DNA from: Branchinecta lynchi
Lineage: Eukaryota > Arthropoda > Branchiopoda > Anostraca > Branchinectidae
NCBI GenBank assembly: GCA_023053575.1
Contig: JAKZAP010000008.1
Location: forward strand, 3,862,715-3,926,714
Length of the DNA: 64,000 nucleotides
Direction: 5' to 3'
Positions 34,262 to 44,917 of the stretch are shown here, piece by piece; the first letter of the stretch is position 1; each line of letters starts with the position of its first letter. Both the position numbers and the translations under genes were made by a program. A model generated the notes under the pieces. The model was not told where the DNA came from, searched no databases, and saw only the letters and a list, made by a program, of their open reading frames with translations.

Positions 34262-36656
34262 CTAAATGACTCCCGGCAAGCGCATACGCACAACGCTTCC
34301 CTTTCTGTCGCTGGCTTCTAGTTGTTTACCAAACTTACCATTATACGAAAACCAAACACCTAAATAAACAAAATCATCCTTTATCCCTGTTTTCTCCACA
34401 TTAAACTTCACACTCTCACTTTCACTCACTCTTCCACCCTTTCTAAACACCATCATTACAGACTTACTCACATTTAGACACAGCTCTTTCATTCGGAGGT
34501 ATTCTTGGGTCCGATCCAACAAACTGCAACTTTTCTAGCGAATCAGCAAAAAGCACCATATCGTCCGCAAACAATAATGCACATAACTGACAAATATCTA
34601 GATTTACCACCGCCGCACCAGAATGTAACAAATACTCATGAAAATCATTAATTTAAAGCGAGAACAATTTAGGAGATAAGCAACACCCTTGTTTAACCCC
34701 TACGCTTAAAAGAAAAGACCTAGAAAATTTACATGCCACCTTCACTACAAACTTAGTCATTTCATACATCGAAACCAAAATTAGTACAAACGCATTCGGT
34801 AAGCCAATCTTCAGTAACTCGTCGATTAATAGATCTCTCTGAACATAGTCGAATGCTCCCTTCAAATCTAACAAGACCAAAGGTGTCGATGGGATCCGAA
34901 AAATTCAGTATTTGATCCAGACAATTGGGTCTTGTTTAAGCCACATCCAGTCTTCGCCAGACTCCATGAACATTTTTACTATTAAAATTCAGAAACAGAA
35001 TAAGGCCAAAAAGCTAATCATCTGAGAAACCCAAGTTCAGACATGGATTCAGCATGTTTGTGTTTACCCCTATAAGTCATATATGTTTGGACTAAAACTT
35101 TCTGCCTTACTTCTGCGAATTTCCCGGTTTCGGCCGAATTCCGGAACTACCTTTCCGTCAAAAAAAAAAAAAATTTAAAATCTAACTCAGCGTATCTTCT
35201 TTCCCCTATATCGAGCATCTAATCAACTTCAAATTAAAATTCAACTTAAAACAGCCGGATTACGGGCGAACTATATGCACGGGTACAAAATGACTGTCAT
35301 ATACGGATTCAGCACCTCTTCTTACCCCTAAATCGGATATCTAATCAACTACGAAGACTTTAAACAATATTCCGGTTTTGCCCGGATTCCGGGCGAACTA
35401 CTTGCCCGGCGAGAAAATGATTTTCACCATCGTGTTCAGCATGTCTTACTACCTCTAAACCGAATTCTAATCAACTTCAAATTAAAATTTAACTTAAACA
35501 AATTTTCCGGTTCCAGCCGGATTCCGGGCGAACTATATGTCCGGGTACAAAATGACTGTCATACACGGATTCAGCATCTCTTCTTACCCCTCAATCGGAT
35601 ATCTAATCAACCACGAAGACTTTTAACAATTTTTCCGGTTTTGGCCAGATTCCGGGCGAACTACTTGCCCGGCGAGAAATGATTTTCACCATCGTGTTCA
35701 GCATGTCTTACTACCGCTAAATCGAACATATAATTAACTTCAAGTAAAGCTTTTACTTTTAACAGATTTTCCGGTTTGGACCGGATTCTGAGCTAACTAC
35801 TGGTCGGGCGAGAAAATGGTTTTCACCATGATGTTCAGCATGTCTTCTAACCCCTAAATCCAACATCTAATCAACTTCAAATAAAACTTTTACTTTTAAA
35901 AAACTTTCCGGTTTTGGCCGGATTCCAGGCGAACTACTTGTCCGGAGAGGAAATGGTTTCCACCATCGTGTTCAGCATGTCTTCTTACCTCATAATCGAC
36001 TGTCCCATTAGCTGTTTAAAAAAAAAAAATTTACCCCTTAATTTAAACCCCCTCCCCCACCCCTAAATATAGGGCTACAAAGCCCATCTACGAACTCGAC
36101 CTTACTCTTGACCCATACAATCCTCACACCAAGTTTCATCAAAATATCTCATTCCCTTCGACAGTTATCGTGCTTACAGACGGACGGACGGACAACTTTT
36201 GCGATGTCATAGGTATCCCTCCACTTGCGTTTTGGGATCCCAAAAATACTACATATTATCTACCCCTTTCTTTACCCGTGTACTTAGTAACTAAAGAATG
36301 CAGAATAAACATTTGGTCAATAGTACTAAAACCCTTCCGAAAACCAGCCTGTACCGACGACATTATTTCCTTATGATCCAACCATCTACAAAGTCTAAAA
36401 TCTATAAATTTCGCAAATATTTTAGCAAAAGCATTTCCCAAATGAATGCATCTATAATTTTCATGCAACTGCCTACTACCCTTCTAAATAGTGGTATCAC
36501 TATAGATGTTGTCCATTGTACCGGCCACGTAGCATTCACCATCAAACTAGAAAACAAAGCAACCATCACCTGCACAACCACCACCTTGCCCCATCGCCAC
36601 ACAGGCAGCGGAATGCCATCCGGACCTGGAGCAGAATTTCCTTTCATTTTCCGCAT
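34262..36656 (-). pseudogene. LINE-3 reverse transcriptase, split by repeat A
   Basis: On the minus strand, 36402-36656 has KGNSAPGPDGIPLPVW and 36256-36468 has SSVQAGFRKGFSTIDQ. After the repeat A insertion, 34653-34880 has LLDLKGAFDYVQRDLLIDEL and VKQGCCLSPKLFSLY. 34262-34522 then has the palm end with LCLNVSKSVMMVF and FVYLGVWFS. The GVKQGCCLSP style points to an RTE- or R2-related group rather than the CR1-like LINEs elsewhere here. Confidence 0.75.
34888..36246 (+). repeat. Pearl/HINE-like repeat A, copy A3 (longest core)
   Basis: Starts GATGGGATCC and ends TTTTGGGATCCC. About seven core units of 125-140 bp are seen (GGATTCCGGGCGAACTA at about 35384, 35519, 35648 and others). The ACGG microsatellite lies at 36179-36192. 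The GCGATGTCATAGGTATCC target block at 36201-36218 is uninterrupted. It was inserted in LINE-3, so it is younger than that LINE. Confidence 0.82.
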
Positions 36657-36719
36657 GACATTCCAAACTTCAGCACATGTTTGGGTGTATGGCCAGTATG
36701 CCGCCCAATGTCATCCCGA

Positions 36720-37510
36720 TCGCCCTACTCGTTTGATCCCTACGTCTAATACGGCTCGGTCTTATCAAGGGAGGATCTAGGGCATTTGCCCATTCTTTGA
36801 CTTCCGGCCCGGACCTTTTGGCACATGACCTTTGTACCCGCAAATTTTCAGACAAATTACACCATCCGTTTGGTCCACACACTTTTAAAAACCAGGAACC
36901 ACCCTTACTAACTCCCCCCACCGTGACCGGTGGCGTTTTGGACACACAACCTTCGGTTCGGAATTCCGGTAAAAGTGTTTATATGGTCTCATTCGTTACT
37001 GAATTCGGTAATTCACCGGAATTTCCTATCCGCATCTGTTCTATCGCCTTCGGTCATTCCCTTTCATAATTCGGTGACTAATCAGATTCGTTTGGTTCTG
37101 ATTCATTACCGAATTCGGTAATTCCACGGATATTTGTTTAGTCTGTATCTATTACCAGACTTGCCACATTTGGTGGTTCTAACAAGAGTTTTATTTCATT
37201 ACGGAATTCGGTTGTTATACCGCTCCTGATTTGGTCTTTATTTTCTTACTTAATTTTTCGGTAGTACAAATTCATTATTTGGGTCGTCCCAGTTACTGAG
37301 TTCGGTAATTTAAGTGGCGTTTATTTAGCTCTTGTACTTTAATCAGATTCATTTGGTTCTGATTCGTTACCGAATTCGGTAATTCGACGGATATTTGTTT
37401 AGTATCGATGTTTAGTATCGTATCTGTTACCAGACTTGCCACATTTGGTTGTTTTAGGTGGTTCTAACTTAGGTGGCGTTTATTTAGCTCTTGTTCTTTA
37501 CCGTTTTAGA
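36720..37510 (+). repeat. Degenerate repeat region with GAATTCGGTAATTC units
   Basis: Several loosely spaced units contain palindromic TACCGAATTCGGTAATTC (about 37005, 37112, 37364). They are followed by GGATATTTGTTTAGT. A segment near 37310-37390 repeats part of 37085-37150. No coding signal. Confidence 0.6.
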
Positions 37511-37518
37511 GCTTCCCG

Positions 37519-37872
37519 CATGGAAATAATTCATGTCATATTGGGACATTTTCCAATCGTCAACAATTGGAAACGATCGTGAAGTTTCTTTTTTTTTACG
37601 ATTGGAAACAGTTGATTACGATTGGAAACAGTTGTTTACGATTGGAAACAGTTGTTTCCGATTGGAAACAGTTGTTTCCGATTGGAAACAGTTGTTTCCG
37701 ATCGTAAAAATACAATCTTTAACAACTGTTTACAATCGCAAATGATCGGAAACTACTGTTTCCAGTCGTAAACAACTGTTTCCAATCGTAAAAAAGACTA
37801 CTGTTTACGATCGTTTCCAATTGTTTACGATTGGAAAAATGTCCCAATACAATGACTTGAATTACTTCCATA
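37519..37872. repeat. Foldback element with 20-bp minisatellite core
   Basis: The ends are inverted over about 40 bp (ATGGAANTAATTCANGTCAT, then ATTGGGACATTTT). The left half holds tandem units of the type TACGATTGGAAACAGTTGTT (about five from 37596). The right half holds the inverted form, CAACTGTTTCCAATCGTAAA. No coding capacity. Confidence 0.85.
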
Positions 37873-38597
37873 CGGGGTCAGCTGGTTGTCATTCATTACT
37901 TAACTTTTACTTCGAATGATTGCAGTACATCACGAATAAGCACGTCTCTTGACGTGAAGACTAGCCTACTTGTGTTGGCTGTAAATATCAGAATAAATGT
38001 GCTTTATACCTACTTTACCCTGGCCTGGATGGTTCTGTGGTTTAATAGCTAGTCTTGGGATTGCAAAATGGGATTTTGATCATCAGTGTTTCCACAAAAA
38101 TCTCCTGCGGCGCATTTCGCAGTTTTCACTATTCAGAAGAAGGTCGCGTCGTTTAGTTGGCGTCTGAGGCTTCAAATTCTCGGGGGCTTAAACCACATTA
38201 AAAGCTAGAATTGGATGGAAAGTAGTTAAATGTTGCCAGGAAAAAAACAAATTTCCCCTGTGGCGCTTTAATTTGTCCTTGCTTGTCGCTTTGCAGCAAC
38301 GGCGTTTGCCGTCGTCTCATTTTCAAGTATTATTGGCAAAACTGGACGTCCCCCAAAGGTAAAAGTCTAGTGACGGCGTATCCCTCAAAAACAGATGTGG
38401 AAGAGCGTGAAAACGCGACATTCTGTTTAGACTTCATTTTTACACACTGCAACTTTTTACATTGTAGCTTCTTGAAGACAATCGCAGCGTTTTTAGAAGA
38501 AGAACAAAATCTTTAAAAATCAGGTAGGCTACCGATTCGGTTAATTTTACCAGATTCGACCCCCCCCCCCTCCAATGAAGAAAGGCTCGGGACGCCC

Positions 38598-38797
38598 TGA
38601 CTACTTGCCCGGCGCGAAACCAATCTTCTTACCCCAAATCGACGATCTATTAGGCTTGAACAAAATATTTTGTTCACCCCAAACCCTCCTCCTTCACCCA
38701 TAAATACGGACCCTCACATGAGATATCCTGTCTATAAATTTTATATTCTAGTCTGTATAACGGACAAACTTTACAGGTCACTAGCGTTTTGGGATCC
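38598..38797 (+). repeat. Pearl/HINE-like repeat A, degraded fragment A5
   Basis: Recognisable by CTACTTGCCCGGCG, CAAAATATTTTGTTCACCCC and a final GCGTTTTGGGATCC. The left half is missing. Just upstream, GGGACGCCCTG at about 38590 may be the end of a hAT-like element. Confidence 0.65.
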
Positions 38798-39284
38798 TCT
38801 TCTTCCTCTTCATCATCGTCTAAATACTCTAGATGACTAACTCTCCTTGCCGATGCGAATTCGCCATGTACATAGGGGAGGCGTCACCACAGCTGTCCCC
38901 TACGATCGTTGTGATTGGCTGACACGGGATTTGAGTTTTTGAGTCTTCGGGCGACGTTTCTCGTTTCTTCACGAGGATCACTGGCGTATTTTGGACTTTT
39001 ATTGGACTTATTTTTTAATTTCTGATTTTTTTTACTTAATCATATAGAGTATTGGTAATTCGAGAATTATTTTAGCGTTCGCCAAATAGCTATTCAGAAT
39101 ACGCGGAAACGAAACGAAAACGACAAATCCAGTCCGTCTAATTATGTTCCTTGAAATGATTAGTGGGCCCGGTTGCCTAAAAACGTAGCGTTCTCTCAGA
39201 TAAAGGTTCTACGCTGCTTTGCCTCCAGTCTCACCTACCGGATCTCAAACGTACACACTGAATCTTTACTTTATAATATTTCAG

Positions 39285-39427
39285 GTCAGCTGAAGCAGCT
39301 TGGAAATATGGTACTTCGGCCTTTTGGAATGTCGACTGATAACTTCCGAGTCGAACGGGATCCAGTGACAAGTTCGTACTCGGTCCAGTTTGTCCAGAAC
39401 GCAAATCAGGGAGAAAACTCAAGCTGA
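39285..39427 (+). CDS. TTC1: TTC1, exon 4 (C-terminal end)
   Basis: Completes the split Gly codon, then gives 46 codons and stop TGA. QLKQLGNMVLRPFGMSTDNF and SYSVQFVQNAN match the conserved human TTC1 C-terminus KLKDLGNLVLRPFGLSTENF and SYSINFVQNPN. The acceptor is ATATTTCAG|GT. It is 8.1 kb from exon 3, with the gap filled by transposons. Confidence 0.95.
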
Positions 39428-39661
39428 TTACTATCATGGGCCGCTGAATACAAGACAAAATATGAAGCCTTCAAAACTGAGAAAAAATCAGGGAAGTTAT
39501 TACCATGAAGATTTGAATGCAACCGGTTTGTCCTCGACATACCGACAAGCAAGGCAGTGTTATTTTTTTTTTTATTAAATATAAGCTTACCACGCTTGAA
39601 ACTGTGATGTAGGTCACGTATTAAGAAGGGGTCCGGAAAAACGAACTCAATGGGGAGTATA

Positions 39662-39677
39662 AATAAAGAAATTTATT
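39662..39677. terminator. Bidirectional poly(A) signal between convergent genes
   Basis: AATAAAGAAATTTATT gives AATAAA on the plus strand (39662-39667) for TTC1, 235 bp after its stop. It also gives AATAAA on the minus strand (39672-39677), about 200 bp after the stop of the minus-strand frame at 39876. The arrangement suggests tail-to-tail genes sharing one 16-bp signal. Confidence 0.6.
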
Positions 39678-39875
39678 TCGCACACTACACAATAAATTGA
39701 AGCAAATCTCAACAAAATTGTACAGATCAACAGGAAAATTTCGAAAGAGCAAATTAAACCATCTTTGTCCAATAATAGAAAATTGCTAGAAATAAAACAA
39801 CAAATATTAGTCTGCAACCTGTCTGTAACCAAAAATTAAGCACCAGGACGAAACTTTCCACAGGACAGAAGGACA

Positions 39876-40143
39876 TTAAATAACAAGCATTCCGACCGAC
39901 TTGCTGTACCCTTTGTAAGAGGGACAAAGGATGCAGCACTCTGGATAACGTAATTGTGAAATACCGCTGCTAAAAGCTACAATACTGGAATCTGTTAATG
40001 AAAAGCGAAGTGACAAGAGTTGAATTTTTTGGCCCAGGATTTTTGTATCACTAAACTGAAAATTAAAGCCACTACACTGCTCGCAGATCCAGTCGTCACA
40101 GTCGTTATAATCTCGTATCAATGGCTCACCAAATTTGTGCCAA
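39876..40143 (-). CDS. Putative last exon of an unidentified gene
   Basis: After acceptor ACCCTTCCAG|T the minus strand is open for 88 codons to a TAA at 39876. The product has DYNDCDDWICEQCSGFNF and later PECCILCPSY, with Cys pairs but no domain I recognise. Support is a good acceptor, protein-like composition and a poly(A) signal 200 bp downstream. Upstream exons were not found before adducin (44286). It could still be a chance frame. Confidence 0.4.
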
Positions 40144-40882
40144 CTGGAAGGGTGAAAAGATTATGTAATATTTACAACTGCAAGAGGCTCAAGCCACTTT
40201 TCACTATGCCAGAGAAAGCAGGACTGTACCGAAACCAGAAATCTACGCATTGACAGTTCAGCATCACAGGGTTTTAACTACCTCCTGACTTCGTCCAATG
40301 CACATGACATTTACGCAACTCTTATTCATATGCACAGACACAACGACACTTACGCAGCTCTTCTTTGCGGAAGCGTAATGACATTAAACCATGAATCACC
40401 TAAACCGCAGTTCGTTCAACTGGGATGCCAGACACAATTTATCAGTCCGTCAGATTTTTCGATCAAACAAAAATACTTCCGGCTGCCTCAGCTAGCAGCC
40501 ACATTTGCACGGAAAGCTGCCTGCATTGAAAAATCCTCAAATGTTCCAGAACTTGACATTATTTTTCTATAGGAGAAAAAACAAAGACGCGGCAGTGTGG
40601 GAATCGTCCGTGTTTCCATGGATTCTGAAACAAAAGACTAAGTTAATTCGACTTCAAATGCTTCTTCCGCACAGAAACGAGATACGCGGATTTGCACATT
40701 CATGTAAGGTGGCTGCCGTCGAGTGGCAAGCCACCATTCCGTCCTTTATGTGCATCATTAGATACACCAGAACGTCACCTCTAACCTAGGTACCTGTGTT
40801 GGTTTCTCCCATCACGTCTTTGCTTTTTTGTATTTTCGTTCGTGTGCTGGGCGCGCGACCAAATTCACGCGGGGCAATTGGT
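40144..40882. other. Unassigned stretch
   Basis: A plus-strand frame at 40330-40572 is open but has no recognisable domain and no clear splice sites. I see no repeat structure. Confidence 0.3.
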
Positions 40883-41049
40883 TGAATGAAATGCAGTGTT
40901 AGATTTCAGTTAGGATTTTAGTTAGTGATTAGAAGACGATGTATTATGTTGTTCCGTGGTTCCTGCAAATAAAGGCAGATATTGCGTATTCGAACCCCGA
41001 ACGGATAGTTGAAAGGGTGAAATTGTAGTAACCAACATTGATCCATTAA
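40883..41049 (+). repeat. 5' LTR of the short LTR element
   Basis: Shares TGAATGAAATGCAGTG, TTAGGATTTTAGTTAGTGAT and GAACCCCGAACGGATAGTTG with 43017-43190. AATAAA at about 40969 may be its poly(A) signal. It ends immediately before the primer-binding-like site. Confidence 0.7.
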
Positions 41050-41967
41050 ATTGGCGCCCAACGTGTATGAACTGGAATTCAGGACTGGAATAAAGAGGAT
41101 CAGTCAGGAGCAGACCTTTTGGGATCTTCGGCTAGGAATCGGAAGAACTTTATTTGGTTAAAGCAGGGTCGTTCATCTGCCGTCAAGGTACTGTTAATTT
41201 CTGGACTTTTCCGTCAAATTGTTTCCCGTCGGCCCGTCAAATCTTCGGTTGGTTCGGAGAATATTTTCGTCGCAAACTGGTTTTTTCCATCCGTTTGGTC
41301 GTATTTCTCCGTTAGTTCCGTGGATATTTCCGGGAAGTTAAATAATTCCGTCGGCCGGTCGATTTTTTTCCATTGGCACCGCGAATTTCCCCCGTCGGCT
41401 GGTTGAAATTTCCCATCAGTTCAGGGAATTTTTGCCGTGGGCTAGTTAAGTTGATCCCTTGGTTTGATGAATATTTCCCATCGGCAAGCGGAAAGTTTCC
41501 ATCAGTACCGTGAATTTTCCATCCGTGCTTGTGAAAGTGAAGATTTCACTTGGTGACGGTTGGATATTTATTCATGAATTGTGACGTCTGTGCACAGATA
41601 AGAAAACGAGGATATTAGTTGAAGCCAAGGAAGGTTTGTGGAATTGTGCTTGTTTAGTTTGAACGTTTAATTGACCAAAGTACAGTAGAGGTATGCTTAT
41701 GTGAACACTTTTGTAACTGTTCCACTACCTTGGCTTTTTTACTTGCATATAAAAAAGTAAAATGGAAAAGAAAAATAACAAACTTGATATCAGCAAACTA
41801 TTTCAGGGTTATTCTTTCACCAATCAGAAATTCAATTAACTTTCTTTGATTTTGAATTTCTTGAAAAGGTCCTTCCTCTTTTGAAGGCATCTGACAGTTC
41901 GGACCGCTATCTTCTCCATTGAAGGTGCGTTCTTCGCGGCAAACTTTTCAAATTATAAAAAGCAAAC

Positions 41968-42251
41968 CAGAGCCTCGTTTTTGTTGCATGCTGCAGGTCC
42001 ACTTCTCGGCCGATTCCGGACTGATTCTTTCTACATCCGTTTTTGCACTGCAGCGCTTCCGAGGAAGACGGCAGCGCTTCTCGAGAATCACGGACTTGCT
42101 CCCCCGACCAAGTCCTTGCTTCCCTGCAAGATGCTGCAGCGCTGCCGCTTCAACCAATAAGAAAGTGAATCCAAAAACGCATATTAAGCAAAGGCAAAGA
42201 AGTGCTGCAGCAGCGATGCGGCAGCACTATTGCAACAAAAACGAGGCTCAG
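41968..42251. repeat. MITE-2, copy 2
   Basis: Same element as 4644-4908, with cleaner termini: AGCCTCGTTTTTGTTGCA against TGCAACAAAAACGAGGCT, an 18-bp inverted repeat allowing for an internal offset. It sits inside the LTR element. Confidence 0.85.
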
Positions 42252-43016
42252 GTTCACTTTTCATAGATGAATTACTAAAATATTCAAAAAGCGACAAAAG
42301 CATGAGTGATTATTACTAGTGTTTTGGGGGGGAAAATGCCTGGTTTGGGTTTTAGTTTTTTCTTCGGCGATCGTTCACTGTTAGCAGACGTTCACATAAG
42401 CATACCTCTACTGTATTAGCGCATGTTCGCGGTAATTGCTAACTCGAGTGTGTTGAATGTCTCTCGGACGTTCCCGCTAAGAAGGATACCTTCCGAGTAT
42501 CTTCTTGAAAAGCTGACGCGTGTTTTCTCGGTAAATACAAATCACTACTTCGGTGGTCGGAGGGGTCGGAAACTTCTGCTAGTTTCCACCAGAATTTAAA
42601 AAATAAAATCCATTTACAGACATGAGTTGAACTTTTGGTCTTCGTCGGATGGAAGCTTAAAGAATATGACTTGAATCTGTATCCTGATTCGCCTGCAAGG
42701 ACTACTTTGCACAATTTGATTTCTCATGTGATTTCTTCCGTATGAATCCAGAGAAAACCCAAAATTTGGAATAAGTTCTTTCTGAAGTTGATCAGAGAGT
42801 CGACATAGGGGCTGATAGGGGTCAACAGTCATGCTGAATCCATTTTTGAAATTTATTTTCTGACCCACAAATTATTAGCTGGGCTGCGGTGGTGAACCTG
42901 CCAACAAATTTTAATTTTTTTTAAACGGGGTATTTCCTTCGTAAAGGGACAAATACCTGAGCAGTATTTCTCAGTAAAACAAAAATTATTATTGTGTGAT
43001 TTAACGGGCATTTGGT

Positions 43017-43190
43017 TGAATGAAATGCAGTGTCAGATTTCAGTTAGGATTTTAGTTAGTGATTAGAAGACGATGACGATGCGTCCTGTTGTTCCGTGGT
43101 TACTATAAATAAAGGCTGATATTGTGTATTCGAACCCCGAACGGATAGTTGAAAGGGTGAAACTGTAGTAACCAACATCGATCCGTTACA
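43017..43190 (+). repeat. 3' LTR of the short LTR element
   Basis: See 40883-41049. It differs by scattered substitutions and a small GACGAT duplication at about 43071-43080, so the two repeats have diverged and the insertion is not recent. Confidence 0.7.
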
Positions 43191-43714
43191 GTACCATTGT
43201 TGCCGACAGGGGTGCGACTGCACGATTCTGTTACGACGCTCAACCGGGCGTTATGCTTTTCGTGCATTTCTACTTATTTCGCAAAAAAAAAATCGAAACA
43301 GATAAGCCCGAACGAGAACCCTGCTGAGCAAACCAGATAACTCGGTTGTACAAATCTCACAGTTTCGCTGGACGCTTTCGTGTGTATGCCATTTAACGTT
43401 TATGGTTTGGAAAGGCGACCGGCTTTCCCGACCTTTCATTTTCCTGATTCTTATCAGTTCCCGTTTGAAGAATAAATATAAAGAATATAAAAAAATAAAA
43501 ATATATGAATATAAAAAAAATATAAATATAAATAAAGTTTGAAAAATATCTCTTTAACTTTTCCGCACACAACACACAAGTGATGATGATCATGACTAAA
43601 ACCATGACACTAATTCCGGTCCGCGACTGGTCCAGATCTTCTGTCCAAACCACTACAGAATCGGGGGTTTCAATAATAAGGGCCGACAACGGCTACTTTA
43701 GAGACAATAGTTGC

Positions 43715-44111
43715 GTTTTTGCAGATACCATGGTGTCTGATACCACCGTCTAAAGTCGTGTTTGCAGTATTGCGGTATCTGATATCACGTTCAGAAGGCG
43801 TTTTTGCAGTTATCGTGGTATCTGGCCAGTTATCGTGGTATCTGATAATCAGATACCGTGGCAACTGATCGTGGTATCTGAAAAGTCATCTCATTTTCAT
43901 CAAATTTCGTCAAATAGGCGAGAAAGAAGTTTAGCACTTGGCGATGTAACTATATATATCAGTTTTTCCTTTGGGATGACTTCGAAAAGTGCAATTTCGG
44001 CAATAGTCGTTTTTGCAGAGCATCCGTGTATCAGATACCACGATAACTGCAGAAACTGCTAATTGCAGAACCGGTTACCGCGGTACCAGATACCATGGTA
44101 TCTGCAAAAAC
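43715..44111. repeat. MITE-6 with GTTTTTGCAGATACC ends
   Basis: Ends GTTTTTGCAGATACCATGG and its inverse at 44090-44111. Several internal copies of GTTATCGTGGTATCTG in both orientations make it highly self-complementary. It lies just 3' of the adducin stop codon, so it may be in the 3' UTR. Confidence 0.75.
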
Positions 44112-44285
44112 TTGTTCTTTCTTTAAAATGTATGTGCTGGGTGTGTGGACCCGGAAAAGACAGAACGACGCATCTTAGTTTCAAAAGCGCATATAGAACG
44201 GAGAAAACACGCCGGCGGAAAAGACTTCTTCGAACTTCCGGGGGAACCAAGGACGAGCTAGCATAGCAGAAAAACCTACTTCAAT

Positions 44286-44408
44286 TCAGTTAGCGGCTGT
44301 GGCTTCCTTCTTTTTGCTCGACTTGATCTTCAAAAACGACAATCCACTCTTCTTCTTCTTCTTGCCGGGGACTGGTGAGCCTTCCGATACATCATGCGCT
44401 GCGGAGTT
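44286..44408 (-). CDS. ADD1: Adducin, last exon of the short form (MARCKS-like tail)
   Basis: Adducin caps actin filament ends and recruits spectrin; its basic C-terminal MARCKS-related tail binds calmodulin and phospholipid and is a PKC target (family knowledge). This 40-codon exon, acceptor TTTCTTTCCAG|AAC, ends KKKKKSGLSFLKIKSSKKKE plus six residues and TGA. It matches the vertebrate ends KKKKKFRTPSFLKK. The Ser in the PKC position is present (Ser at the third residue before Leu-Lys). It reads in phase 0 from the exon at 47560-47615. Confidence 0.92.
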   Translation of the reverse strand, partial: NSAAHDVSEGSPVPGKKKKKSGLSFLKIKSSKKKEATAAN

Positions 44409-44917
44409 CTGGAAAGAAAAGAAAGATAAAGGGTAAGTTCAGAAGTGTTAGCACGCGTTATGAAGAACTAGTGAGAACGTACTACGCTAGACAGATTACA
44501 TAAATAGTCTAGTTGCAAACTTGGAGCTTAAAAAAAATCGGCCGGTGCAGAGTCCCTAAAAAGGCAAGAATGATAAGGAAACGTGCAGAAGCACGACACC
44601 TGGAAAACTAAAAAGTAGTATGAGGAAACCGTACGACACAACCGGTACAATTCGTCAGATTGCAAACTTAGGACTAACGAAATCATGTGCCGAGGAATTT
44701 TAAAAGAGCTAGCATACCATCTGAAAAATGAAACGGTCCTACGCAGCTTATATAAGTCGTCGAATTGAAAAATTAGGACTAATGTTAACGAAGGATTAAA
44801 GCTTTTCACTCAGGATCTTTCCTTGTGCCTTACAGGAAGAACACCTGGAGTAAAGCCGCTCTCAGTACAAAACGCATCGAACTACCACGCACACGACCCA
44901 ACCTAAACCGCTACATA

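Larger units (their letters stand above)
32976..36671 (-). mobile_element. LINE-3 with 39-bp target duplication and two nested insertions
   Basis: A minus-strand LINE with 3' end at 32976: an ATTC-type tail and AATAAA. It is flanked by a 39-bp direct repeat with three mismatches (32937-32975 and 36672-36710). RT pieces, 5' to 3' on the minus strand, are 36402-36656, 36256-36468, 34653-34880 and 34262-34522, plus a C-terminal piece at 33166-33621. It contains a hAT MITE (33843-34142) and repeat A copy A3 (34888-36246), both inserted later. It is 5' truncated in the RT. Confidence 0.85.
40883..43190 (+). mobile_element. Short non-autonomous LTR retrotransposon
   Basis: Direct repeats of about 170 bp bound it (40883-41049 and 43017-43190). 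A primer-binding-like TGGCGCCCAACGTG sits at 41052-41065 just inside the left repeat, the form common in Ty3/Gypsy elements. The 2-kb interior has no gag or pol, only degenerate CCGTCGGCC-rich units (41210-41560) and MITE-2. No obvious polypurine tract or target duplication, so mobility by an autonomous partner is an inference. Confidence 0.65.

Noticed and set aside
37010..37390. Repeated GAATTCGGTAATTC as a CRISPR-like array
   Set aside because: Spacing is irregular, units are degenerate, and the DNA is eukaryotic.
43393..43689. Minus-strand frame with a hydrophobic stretch (VMVLVMIIITCVLC) as a membrane protein exon
   Set aside because: It runs into AT-rich simple sequence (repeated Tyr-Ile-Phe) and has no clear splice sites or relatives.
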